Source of the DNA: an uncultured Clostridiaceae bacterium
GTDB taxonomy: Bacteria; Bacillota; Clostridia; Lachnospirales; Lachnospiraceae
Assembly (NCBI GenBank): GCA_958441075.1
Contig: CAUCBQ010000121.1
Span: 1-6,469 of the forward strand
Direction of reading: 5' to 3'
Length of the DNA stretch: 6,469 bases
Positions 1 through 6,133 of the stretch are shown piece after piece. The stretch's first letter is position 1, and every line of letters begins with the position of its first letter. The notes beneath the pieces are model-generated. The model saw only the letters and a program-made list of their open reading frames with translations. It did no database searches and was not told where the DNA came from. The position numbers and the translations under genes were made by a program.

Positions 1-1
1 A

Positions 2-490
2 CCTTATTTTGGCATCTGCCTTGGAATGCAGATTGCTGTTATTGAATTTGCACGGCATGTTCTGGGGCTTACGGATGCCCATTCAGGAGAATTTGACCAG
101 CAGTGCGCCCACAGGGTAATTGATTTTATGCCGGGACAGAGCGGAGAGATTGATAAGGGAGGCACGCTGCGTCTGGGAAGCTATCCATGCTGCATCAAAG
201 CCGGTACGAAAATGGAAGAATGCTACGGAGCAGAACAGATCCATGAGCGTCACCGCCACCGTTATGAGTTTAATAATGAATATCGAGGGGAGCTGGCGGA
301 AGCGGGACTGGTCATAAGCGGAACTTCCCCAGACGGCAGGCTGGTTGAAACCATAGAGCTGCCGGAGCATCCATTTTTTATAGGCGTACAGTTTCATCCC
401 GAATTTAAAAGCCGCCCCAATCAGCCTCATCCCCTGTTTAAAGGCTTTATTTCTGCGGCATTAAAGCAGACAGAAGGAAAAGAGGAGTAG
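2..490 (+). CDS. pyrG: CTP synthase, C-terminal glutamine amidotransferase domain (5' truncated by window edge)
   Basis: CTP synthase makes CTP from UTP, ATP and glutamine in the cytoplasm; the part seen here is the class I glutaminase domain that releases ammonia. The window contains the last 162 codons. The reading frame is open from base 2 and begins PYFGICLGMQ, the nucleophile elbow, with the catalytic Cys at bases 17-19. The catalytic His and Glu lie in GVQFHPEF (His at 395-397, Glu at 401-403). ERHRHRYEFNNEYR and SGTSPDGRLVE are strongly typical of PyrG and separate it from other class I amidotransferases such as CarA, GuaA or TrpG. The ATG at 26 is internal and is not the start; the synthetase domain lies upstream, outside the window. 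The gene ends 4 bases before glmS, whose ribosome binding site is inside the last pyrG codons, so the two are probably translationally coupled. The visible part looks intact. Confidence 0.96.
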   Translation, partial: PYFGICLGMQIAVIEFARHVLGLTDAHSGEFDQQCAHRVIDFMPGQSGEIDKGGTLRLGSYPCCIKAGTKMEECYGAEQIHERHRHRYEFNNEYRGELAEAGLVISGTSPDGRLVETIELPEHPFFIGVQFHPEFKSRPNQPHPLFKGFISAALKQTEGKEE

Positions 491-494
491 AAAT

Positions 495-2333
495 ATGTGT
501 GGAATTATCGGATTCGCGGGAAATACAGAGGCGGTTCCCGTACTGTTGGACGGTTTAAAACGGCTGGAATACAGAGGATATGATTCGGCAGGCATTGCGG
601 TTGTATCAGAAGACGGAAAACTGCAGGTCAAAAAAAGCAAGGGCCGTCTTGCCGCTTTAAGGGAAATGCTCGACTCTCAGGAACCGCTTTTCGGGACCAC
701 CGGTATTGGACATACCAGATGGGCTACCCATGGGGAGCCAAGCAATGCAAATGCACATCCCCACGTGGGGCAGAATGGAAAAATTGCGGTTGTTCATAAC
801 GGTATTATCGAAAATTATCTGGAACTCAGGCAGTCCCTGATCCAAAAGGGCGTAGTCTTTACTTCTGATACAGACACAGAGGTTATCGTTCAGCTGCTGG
901 AATACTATTACCGGAAAAAATATAATTTGATGGATGCCGTTTATGCTGTATTAAACCGTATCAAAGGCGCTTATGCCATAGGAATCCTCTGTTCCGATTT
1001 TCCGGAACAGGTGATCGCCGCAAGAAAAGATGCCCCTTTGCTGATCGGCTATGGAAAGGACGCAAACTACATTGCCTCTGATGTTACCGCACTTCTTGCC
1101 CACACAAGAACCGTTACTTATATGGAAGATGATGAGGTAGCAGTGATTACGGCAGACCGGGTACAAATCTTTGACAGGGACGGATGCCTGCTGAAAAAAG
1201 AAAAGCATTTGATCCAGTGGGATGTTTCCGCAGCAGAAAAAGGCGGATATGCCCACTTCATGTTAAAAGAGATTATGGAGCAGCCTGAAGCAGTGCAGAA
1301 AACAATTTCCCCCAGACTGATAGACGGCCAGATCGTACTGGATGAATTAAGGGACGCAGAAGCGGTTATAAAAGGTATCTCCCGAATCTATCTTGTTGCA
1401 TGCGGTTCTGCATATCATGCAGGCATGGTAGGAAAATATGCTCTGGAAAAGCTTCTGCACATTCCGGCAGAAGCCTGCCTTGCTTCTGAATTCCGATACA
1501 GTGAGCCGGTGCTGGGAGAGTCCTCTCTCGTGATTGTAATCAGCCAGTCCGGAGAAACCCTGGACTCTATGGCGGCTCTTCGGGAAGCAAAGCGGAAAGG
1601 CTCGAAAGTCCTTTCCATTGTAAATGTTATGGGAAGCTCCATCGCAAGGGAGTCGGATTACGTCCTTTATACATGGGCGGGGCCGGAAATAGCCGTAGCA
1701 ACTACAAAGGCATATACCACCCAGATGGTCCTTTTACTGATGCTGGGAGTTTATCTGGCAAAACAGTTAAACAGGATTGAAAAACAGGAATATGCAGAAA
1801 TTGTCAGGGGGTTTCAGAGCCTGCCTGAAAAGATAGGAATAATTTTGAGCAATCTGGATCTTTACCAGAAAGCGGCGTCCAGATATTTTAATCATAACAG
1901 CATCTTTTATATTGGACGGAATCTGGATTATGCGCTGGGGATGGAAGGCTCTTTAAAGCTGAAAGAAATTTCCTATATTCATTCTGAATCCTATGCGGCA
2001 GGAGAACTAAAGCATGGAACCATTTCCCTGATCGAACCGGGAACGCTGGTGGTTGCGTTAGCTGCGTATGAGCCGTTAGCAGAAAAAATGCTGTCAAATA
2101 TTGTGGAGGTAAAAAGCAGAGGAGCAGAAGTCCTTGCAGTGACTACGGAACAGACCGAATGGCTGATCAAAGATCAGGCTTCCGGGATATTTGTAATACC
2201 TGCAATACATTCCCTCCTGCAGCCGGTTCTTGGCGCGGTTCCATTACAGCTTTTTGCCTATTATGCAGCCTTAAATCGCGGTTGTGATATTGATAAACCG
2301 AGAAATCTGGCAAAATCGGTTACGGTAGAGTAA
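495..2333 (+). CDS. glmS: Glutamine--fructose-6-phosphate aminotransferase (isomerizing), glucosamine-6-phosphate synthase
   Basis: This enzyme converts fructose-6-phosphate and glutamine to glucosamine-6-phosphate, the first step towards UDP-GlcNAc and peptidoglycan. At 612 residues it is full length (family about 600-610). The N-terminal class II glutaminase starts MCGIIGFAGN, giving a catalytic N-terminal Cys2 after Met removal, followed by GHTRWATHGEPS, VHNGIIENY and TSDTDTEV. Two SIS sugar-isomerase domains follow at about 290-430 and 460-600, with ACGSAYHAG (Cys303), SQSGET (350-355), ATTKAYTTQ, and the isomerase residues Glu491 and His507 in ELKHG. The C-terminal tail DKPRNLAKSVTVE carries the catalytic Lys607. 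All key residues are present, so it should be active. The start is set by the obligatory MCG N-terminus and by AGAGGAG (481-487), 7 bases upstream. It lies 4 bases after pyrG and 28 before purF. That spacing leaves no leader for the glmS ribozyme known from many Firmicutes. Confidence 0.98.
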   Translation: MCGIIGFAGNTEAVPVLLDGLKRLEYRGYDSAGIAVVSEDGKLQVKKSKGRLAALREMLDSQEPLFGTTGIGHTRWATHGEPSNANAHPHVGQNGKIAVVHNGIIENYLELRQSLIQKGVVFTSDTDTEVIVQLLEYYYRKKYNLMDAVYAVLNRIKGAYAIGILCSDFPEQVIAARKDAPLLIGYGKDANYIASDVTALLAHTRTVTYMEDDEVAVITADRVQIFDRDGCLLKKEKHLIQWDVSAAEKGGYAHFMLKEIMEQPEAVQKTISPRLIDGQIVLDELRDAEAVIKGISRIYLVACGSAYHAGMVGKYALEKLLHIPAEACLASEFRYSEPVLGESSLVIVISQSGETLDSMAALREAKRKGSKVLSIVNVMGSSIARESDYVLYTWAGPEIAVATTKAYTTQMVLLLMLGVYLAKQLNRIEKQEYAEIVRGFQSLPEKIGIILSNLDLYQKAASRYFNHNSIFYIGRNLDYALGMEGSLKLKEISYIHSESYAAGELKHGTISLIEPGTLVVALAAYEPLAEKMLSNIVEVKSRGAEVLAVTTEQTEWLIKDQASGIFVIPAIHSLLQPVLGAVPLQLFAYYAALNRGCDIDKPRNLAKSVTVE

Positions 2334-2345
2334 GGAAAGATCAGC

Positions 2346-2351
2346 AGGAGG
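2346..2351 (+). promoter_or_regulatory. Ribosome binding site of purF
   Basis: A perfect AGGAGG lies 10 bases before the ATG at 2362, inside the 28-base gap after glmS. It fixes the purF start, which leaves six residues ahead of the catalytic cysteine. No hairpin or promoter is apparent in this short gap, which supports co-transcription with glmS. Confidence 0.8.
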
Positions 2352-2361
2352 AAATAACGGG

Positions 2362-3786
2362 ATGGGAATTCATGAGGAATGCGGCGTATTTGGAGTAATG
2401 AGCAAAAAAAAGGAGCCTGTGGCAGAGCTGGTTTATTACGGACTCTATGCATTGCAGCACAGAGGACAGGAAAGCTGCGGGATCGTTGTCAATGACGATG
2501 GAGTATTTTCTTCCTATAAAGACCTTGGGCTTGTAAGCGAAGTATTTTCTAAAGATACACTATCCCATCTGCCAGAGGGAACCATAGCTGTGGGACATGT
2601 AAGATATGGAACCACAGGAGGAAACACGAGAAGCAACTGCCAGCCCATTGAAGTCAATCACCAGAAGGGAAAAATGGCTCTGGCTCACAATGGAAATCTG
2701 AGCAATGCTCTGGAGCTTCGCGACAGGCTGGAGTTGTCAGGAGCTATTTTTCATACCACCAGCGATACGGAAACCATCGCATATATTATTACCAGAGAAC
2801 GGCTGAAGACACCCAGTATTGAAGAAGCTGTAAGCAATGCGATGGAGTCCCTGGAAGGGGCCTATTCCCTGGTTCTTATGTCTTCCACGAAGATGATCGC
2901 TGCCCGCGACCCCTATGGCTTCAGACCCCTGTGCTATGGAAAGATGCCGGACGGCGCTTATGTTGTGGCCTCAGAAAGCTGCGCATTGTCAGCAGTGGGG
3001 GCAGAGTTTATCAGAGACATACTGCCGGGAGAAATCCTGGTTTTTCATCAGGACGGCGTGGAATCCAGAAGAGAGCATTGCGGAAAACAGAAGAAAAAAA
3101 CCTGTATTTTTGAGTATATCTATTTCGCCAGGCCGGATTCTGTGATAGACGGAGTGTCTGTCCATGAATCGCGGATAAGGGCTGGGGAACTGCTGGCAGA
3201 AACCTATCCGGCAGACGCGGATATTGTGATCGGAGTTCCGGACAGCGGTCTGGACGCTGCCCTGGGCTTTGCGAAAAAATCCGGCATCCCCTATGGCATT
3301 GGACTGATTAAAAACAAATATATTGGACGGACTTTTATATCTCCGGGGCAGAGCGAACGTCTGGATCAGGTAAAGATCAAGCTATCTCCTGTAAAAAGTG
3401 TGATTGAGGGGAAAAATGTGGTTCTGATTGATGATTCCATTGTCAGAGGAACGACCAGCAGGCGTATCGTAAAGCTTTTGCGTGAAGCGGGAGCAAACGT
3501 AATCCATATGAGGATTTCTGCGCCTCCCTTCCTGCATCCCTGCTACTATGGAACAGATATTGATTCAGAAGAAAATCTGATTGCCAGCCATCACAGCACA
3601 GAGGAAATCGCGAAGTTGATCGGAGTCGATTCTCTGGGATATCTGCAGGTGGATCAGCTGAACAGGCTGATTGACGGCAATGACTATTGCGCAGCCTGTT
3701 TTCATGGACAATATCCTACGAAAATACCAACGGATCTTCGGAAAGACCGATTTGAAAGAAAGCTGTCTGAGAGAAACAATCAGTAG
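2362..3786 (+). CDS. purF: Amidophosphoribosyltransferase (glutamine PRPP amidotransferase), Fe-S type
   Basis: PurF catalyses the first committed step of purine synthesis: PRPP plus glutamine gives 5-phosphoribosylamine. The 474 residues match the family's usual length. A short leader MGIHEE precedes Cys7, so, as in Bacillus subtilis PurF, a propeptide is probably removed to expose the nucleophilic cysteine. The class II glutaminase shows ECGVFGV, LQHRGQES, GHVRYGTTGG and AHNGN (109-113). The phosphoribosyltransferase domain has the PRPP loop VVLIDDSIVRGTTS (353-366). Four cysteines at 248, 394, 443 and 446 sit where the [4Fe-4S] ligands of the B. subtilis enzyme lie (TCIFEY, HPCYYG, CAAC). 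This points to the oxygen-sensitive, cluster-bearing subfamily rather than the E. coli type. The start is supported by AGGAGG 10 bases upstream. It follows glmS by 28 bases and precedes the aminotransferase gene by 15. No other purine genes are in the window. Confidence 0.97.
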   Translation: MGIHEECGVFGVMSKKKEPVAELVYYGLYALQHRGQESCGIVVNDDGVFSSYKDLGLVSEVFSKDTLSHLPEGTIAVGHVRYGTTGGNTRSNCQPIEVNHQKGKMALAHNGNLSNALELRDRLELSGAIFHTTSDTETIAYIITRERLKTPSIEEAVSNAMESLEGAYSLVLMSSTKMIAARDPYGFRPLCYGKMPDGAYVVASESCALSAVGAEFIRDILPGEILVFHQDGVESRREHCGKQKKKTCIFEYIYFARPDSVIDGVSVHESRIRAGELLAETYPADADIVIGVPDSGLDAALGFAKKSGIPYGIGLIKNKYIGRTFISPGQSERLDQVKIKLSPVKSVIEGKNVVLIDDSIVRGTTSRRIVKLLREAGANVIHMRISAPPFLHPCYYGTDIDSEENLIASHHSTEEIAKLIGVDSLGYLQVDQLNRLIDGNDYCAACFHGQYPTKIPTDLRKDRFERKLSERNNQ

Positions 3787-3801
3787 AAAGGAATAAAATC
3801 T

Positions 3802-4986
3802 ATGATACCGAATACCAATTACAATAATTTGAAGGAATCCTATCTGTTTTATCATATTGCCCAGAAAACAAAGCGTTATCTGGAAGAGCATCCGGAGGCG
3901 CATCTGTATCGTATGGGAATCGGAGACGTATCCCTTCCTCTCTGCGGCGAGGTGATTAAAGCACTTCACAAAGCAGTCGACGATCAGGGGGAAAAGAGCC
4001 GTTTTCATGGCTATATGCCGGAGTGCGGAGATCCTGAGCTGAGAAAGATAATTGCCGAATATTATAAAAAAAGAGGCGTAGGGCTTTCACAGGAGGAAGT
4101 ATTTATTTCCAGCGGGGCAAGTGACGAGCTGGGAGATATTCTCGATCTGTTTGGCAGGGATAAAACGGTTATGATTATGGAACCGGCCTATCCGGCTTAT
4201 GTAGACGCCAATATAATCGCAGGGAATAAAATCATTCACATCCCATCGGGAGAGAAGGAGGGATTTCTTCCGCTGCCGGATGAAAGCGTTACAGCGGATG
4301 TCATTTACATCTGCTCCCCCAATAACCCTACAGGAGCCGTTTTTAATTATGACAAATTAAAGCAGTGGGTAGATTATGCCAACCGCACGGACGCTGTTCT
4401 TTTGTTTGACGCCGCATATGAGGCGTTTATTGAAGATGAGAATGTTCCCCACAGTATTTTTGAAATAGAGGGGGCAAAAAACTGTGCGATTGAAATCTGT
4501 TCCCTGTCTAAAACAGCGGGCTTCACTGGCACCAGACTGGGCTATACAGTGATTCCCGTAGCGCTGAAACGAAACGGGATGAGCTTAAATGAGATGTGGA
4601 TACGCAACCGCACAACGAAAACCAATGGGGTATCGTACATTATCCAAAAGGGCGGAGCCGCTGTTTTTACGGAAGAAGGACAGAGGCAGATCCGTGAAAG
4701 AATACAGGTTTATAAAAACAATGCGAAGGTATTGATGGAAGCTCTTGATCAGCTGGGAATCTGGTATTGCGGCGGAAAAAATGCTCCTTATATCTGGATG
4801 AAGTGTCCGAATGGAATGGGAAGCTGGGAATTTTTCGATTATCTGCTTCATGAAATCCAGGTAGTGGGAACTCCGGGAGAAGGCTTTGGAGCCTGCGGAG
4901 AGGGATATTTCCGCTTTTCTACCTTTGGCTCGCCGGAGGATACGCAAGAGGCAGCCGGGCGGCTTGTGAAGCTGCTTGCCCGATAA
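3802..4986 (+). CDS. dapL: PLP-dependent class I/II aminotransferase, probable LL-diaminopimelate aminotransferase
   Basis: This is a fold-type I PLP aminotransferase of 394 residues, usual for the family. DapL converts tetrahydrodipicolinate to LL-diaminopimelate in one step with glutamate as amino donor, feeding lysine and peptidoglycan synthesis. Visible features are ENYLF-like KESYLFYHIA near the N-terminus, MGIGDVSLP (about 38-46), FHGYMPECGDPELR, SPNNPTG (Asn175), FDAAYEAF, SLSKTAGFTGTRLGY with the PLP-binding Lys237, and YFRFSTFG with the carboxylate-binding Arg371. The N-terminal GIGD stretch and the KTAGFTG(V/T)RLG lysine motif resemble DapL rather than general aspartate aminotransferases, but substrate cannot be proved from sequence alone; a different acidic amino acid is the main alternative. 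The ATG at 3802 has AAAGGA (3787-3792) 9 bases upstream. It is the last gene of the operon, 15 bases after purF, and is followed at once by a terminator. Confidence 0.85.
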   Translation: MIPNTNYNNLKESYLFYHIAQKTKRYLEEHPEAHLYRMGIGDVSLPLCGEVIKALHKAVDDQGEKSRFHGYMPECGDPELRKIIAEYYKKRGVGLSQEEVFISSGASDELGDILDLFGRDKTVMIMEPAYPAYVDANIIAGNKIIHIPSGEKEGFLPLPDESVTADVIYICSPNNPTGAVFNYDKLKQWVDYANRTDAVLLFDAAYEAFIEDENVPHSIFEIEGAKNCAIEICSLSKTAGFTGTRLGYTVIPVALKRNGMSLNEMWIRNRTTKTNGVSYIIQKGGAAVFTEEGQRQIRERIQVYKNNAKVLMEALDQLGIWYCGGKNAPYIWMKCPNGMGSWEFFDYLLHEIQVVGTPGEGFGACGEGYFRFSTFGSPEDTQEAAGRLVKLLAR

Positions 4987-4993
4987 AAACAAT

Positions 4994-5048
4994 AAAAAGC
5001 CAGTGGTATTACATTGCCCTTTGGGCGGGAAATACAACTGGCTTTTTT
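4994..5048. terminator. Strong Rho-independent terminator, probably bidirectional
   Basis: A 17-base arm at 4994-5010 pairs with 5031-5047 with one mismatch (G5005 opposite A5036). The core AAAAAGCCAGT/ACTGGCTTTTTT ends in a run of six T on the plus strand. The 20-base loop contains a second small hairpin, GCCC-TTT-GGGC (5016-5026). On the minus strand the same stem is followed by TTTTTATTGTTTTT. It lies 7 bases after the dapL stop and between convergent genes, so it can end both the biosynthetic operon and the araC-type gene. Confidence 0.92.
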
Positions 5049-5137
5049 ACGGGAAGTTTCTTTTTCAACTGGACATCGTTTCTTAATTCATCATCAATAT
5101 CTGTATGAAAAAATCGTAAATATGAATAGATTTTTCT
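5049..5137. other. AT-rich intergenic spacer between the terminator and the AraC-family gene
   Basis: These 89 bases carry no recognisable gene. The only structure is a weak AT-only pairing, GAAAAAATC at 5107-5115 with GATTTTTC at 5129-5136, around a 13-base loop just after the regulator's stop codon on the minus strand. It could be a poor secondary terminator, but the hairpin at 4994-5048 is far stronger. Confidence 0.5.
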
Positions 5138-6052
5138 TTAGGAGTTCCGTATAATGTCAAAATTGGAATGCAGATATTGATTTGGATTACACCCCATTTT
5201 GGAACGAAAAGCAGCGGCAAACCGGCTCTGGCTGCTGAAGCCGCAAAGAGCAGAAACCTCTGCGATCGAGTATTTTCCGTCCGCCAGATAGGGCAGACTC
5301 CGCATAACTCTGTATTCAGTCATATACTGGCTGATTGTCATACCTGTCATCTGTTTGAAAATCCGACAACAGGATTCTCTGGACAGCAGTGTATGATTTG
5401 CGAGCCCGGTCAGAGAAAAAGGCTGGTTGAAATGTTCATGGATATAGTCCAGCATAATCCGGAGCCTGCGAAGGGCTTCCTGGCTGGATGGGCAATGGTT
5501 TTTAAATTTATTTTTGTTTTCTAAAAGCAATTGATAAAAGCAGTCAAGTATCAGGCTTTTGACCTTCAATTCAAAAAAGTCAGATTTAGAATCAAACAGG
5601 TGGACAAGCTGAATCAGGTTTTTTACAATTTCATTCTGTATTTCATTTTCGAGAAGGAGAGGAATACAGGGGAGATCTGTATTATGGAAAAAGGGGGAGA
5701 GGCAGTTTCGATCAATATCATTTCCCGGTGTCTCAGAAAGAAATGCTGTCTGAATAATGATCGTGTCGATCATTACATGGCTGTTTTTTATGGGAACTGC
5801 ACTGTGAGGGACATCGGAATTGATCACAATCGCCTGTCCGGGAATGAGTGTATGTACTTGTTCTGCTGCCTGATATGTTACAGTACCCTGACGGATGAGG
5901 CCAATTTCCAGATCATCATGCCAATGGCAGCGGATACAGCGGTCTGCAAAACAGGTCAGGTCATCGTGAGATACGGTAATTGGGAAAGCGTCAGTGCCAT
6001 GAGGAGTCAGCTCCTGCAGATATTCATTTACCAATACATTTTTGAGAGTCAT
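5138..6052 (-). CDS. AraC-family transcriptional regulator with N-terminal cupin-like sensor domain
   Basis: This is a cytoplasmic DNA-binding regulator. Taking the start at 6052 it has 304 residues, normal for AraC/XylS proteins. The N-terminal half is a cupin-like ligand domain with CHWHDDLEIGLIRQG (about 42-56) and PGQAIVINSDVPHS (71-84), as in many carbohydrate- or small-molecule-responsive members. The C-terminal about 196-297 is the double helix-turn-helix domain: LTGLANHTLLSRESCCRIFKQMTGMTISQYM, then the conserved second half IAEVSALCGFSSQSRFAAAFRSKMGCNPNQY. An in-frame ATG at 6067 would add five residues, but nothing like a ribosome binding site precedes it. The ATG at 6052 has GGAGG (complement of 6061-6065) 8 bases upstream, so it is preferred. 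The gene is divergent from a MATE transporter and is likely to control it and itself; the effector is unknown. Confidence 0.93.
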   Translation of the reverse strand: MTLKNVLVNEYLQELTPHGTDAFPITVSHDDLTCFADRCIRCHWHDDLEIGLIRQGTVTYQAAEQVHTLIPGQAIVINSDVPHSAVPIKNSHVMIDTIIIQTAFLSETPGNDIDRNCLSPFFHNTDLPCIPLLLENEIQNEIVKNLIQLVHLFDSKSDFFELKVKSLILDCFYQLLLENKNKFKNHCPSSQEALRRLRIMLDYIHEHFNQPFSLTGLANHTLLSRESCCRIFKQMTGMTISQYMTEYRVMRSLPYLADGKYSIAEVSALCGFSSQSRFAAAFRSKMGCNPNQYLHSNFDIIRNS

Positions 6053-6060
6053 AGCCCGGG

Positions 6061-6065
6061 CCTCC
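6061..6065 (-). promoter_or_regulatory. Ribosome binding site deciding the AraC-family gene start
   Basis: On the minus strand GGAGG is read here, 8 bases before the ATG at 6052. It overlaps the first codons of the alternative upstream ATG (6067), which itself has only ACTTTTCAGAA in front. This favours the shorter protein. Confidence 0.75.
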
Positions 6066-6069
6066 ATTT

Positions 6070-6099
6070 CTGAAAAGTATATATCTTCACATCAATAAT
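6070..6099 (+). promoter_or_regulatory. Putative promoter of the MATE transporter gene, overlapping the opposing promoter
   Basis: CTGAAA (6070-6075, 4/6 match to the -35 box) and AATAAT (6094-6099, 5/6 match to the -10 box) are 18 bases apart on the plus strand. The -10 box shares bases with the minus-strand -10 box at 6095-6100. If real, the start would be near 6106 with a leader of about 28 bases. The weak -35 would suit a promoter that needs an activator, but this is an inference. Confidence 0.35.
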
Positions 6100-6123
6100 A
6101 CGGGATAGAGAAAGAATTTACAA
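6095..6123 (-). promoter_or_regulatory. Putative sigma-A promoter of the AraC-family gene
   Basis: Read on the minus strand, TTGTAA (6118-6123) and TATTAT (6095-6100) are separated by exactly 17 bases, a good fit to the -35/-10 consensus (4/6 and 5/6). Transcription would begin near 6088 and give a leader of about 36 bases. The -35 element overlaps the ribosome binding site of the divergent transporter gene. The call rests on consensus matching only. Confidence 0.5.
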
Positions 6124-6133
6124 GGAGATTATC

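Noticed and set aside
26..490. A complete 154-residue protein starting at the ATG at 26
   Set aside because: The frame is open upstream to the window edge and the catalytic cysteine motif of CTP synthase lies before this ATG, so it is an internal methionine of pyrG.
2..490. Stand-alone glutaminase or a GuaA/CarA/TrpG-type amidotransferase
   Set aside because: ERHRHRYEFNN, SGTSPDGRLVE and QFHPEFKSRP are specific to CTP synthase; nothing indicates a separate subunit.
2334..2361. Promoter or attenuator between glmS and purF
   Set aside because: Only 28 bases are available and they hold a ribosome binding site but no stem-loop or promoter-like pair.
3565..4008. 147-residue open frame on the minus strand across the purF/dapL junction
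   Set aside because: It is antisense to two well supported genes, lacks a recognisable domain or ribosome binding site, and is explained as a chance open frame.
5107..5136. Terminator hairpin directly after the AraC-family gene
   Set aside because: The stem is only A-T rich with a single G-C pair at each end and a bulge, and has no separate U-tract; the hairpin at 4994-5048 is a much better candidate for both strands.
5531..6073. 180-residue open frame on the plus strand
   Set aside because: It is antisense to nearly the whole N-terminal half of the AraC-family gene, shows no domain-like sequence and has no good ribosome binding site.
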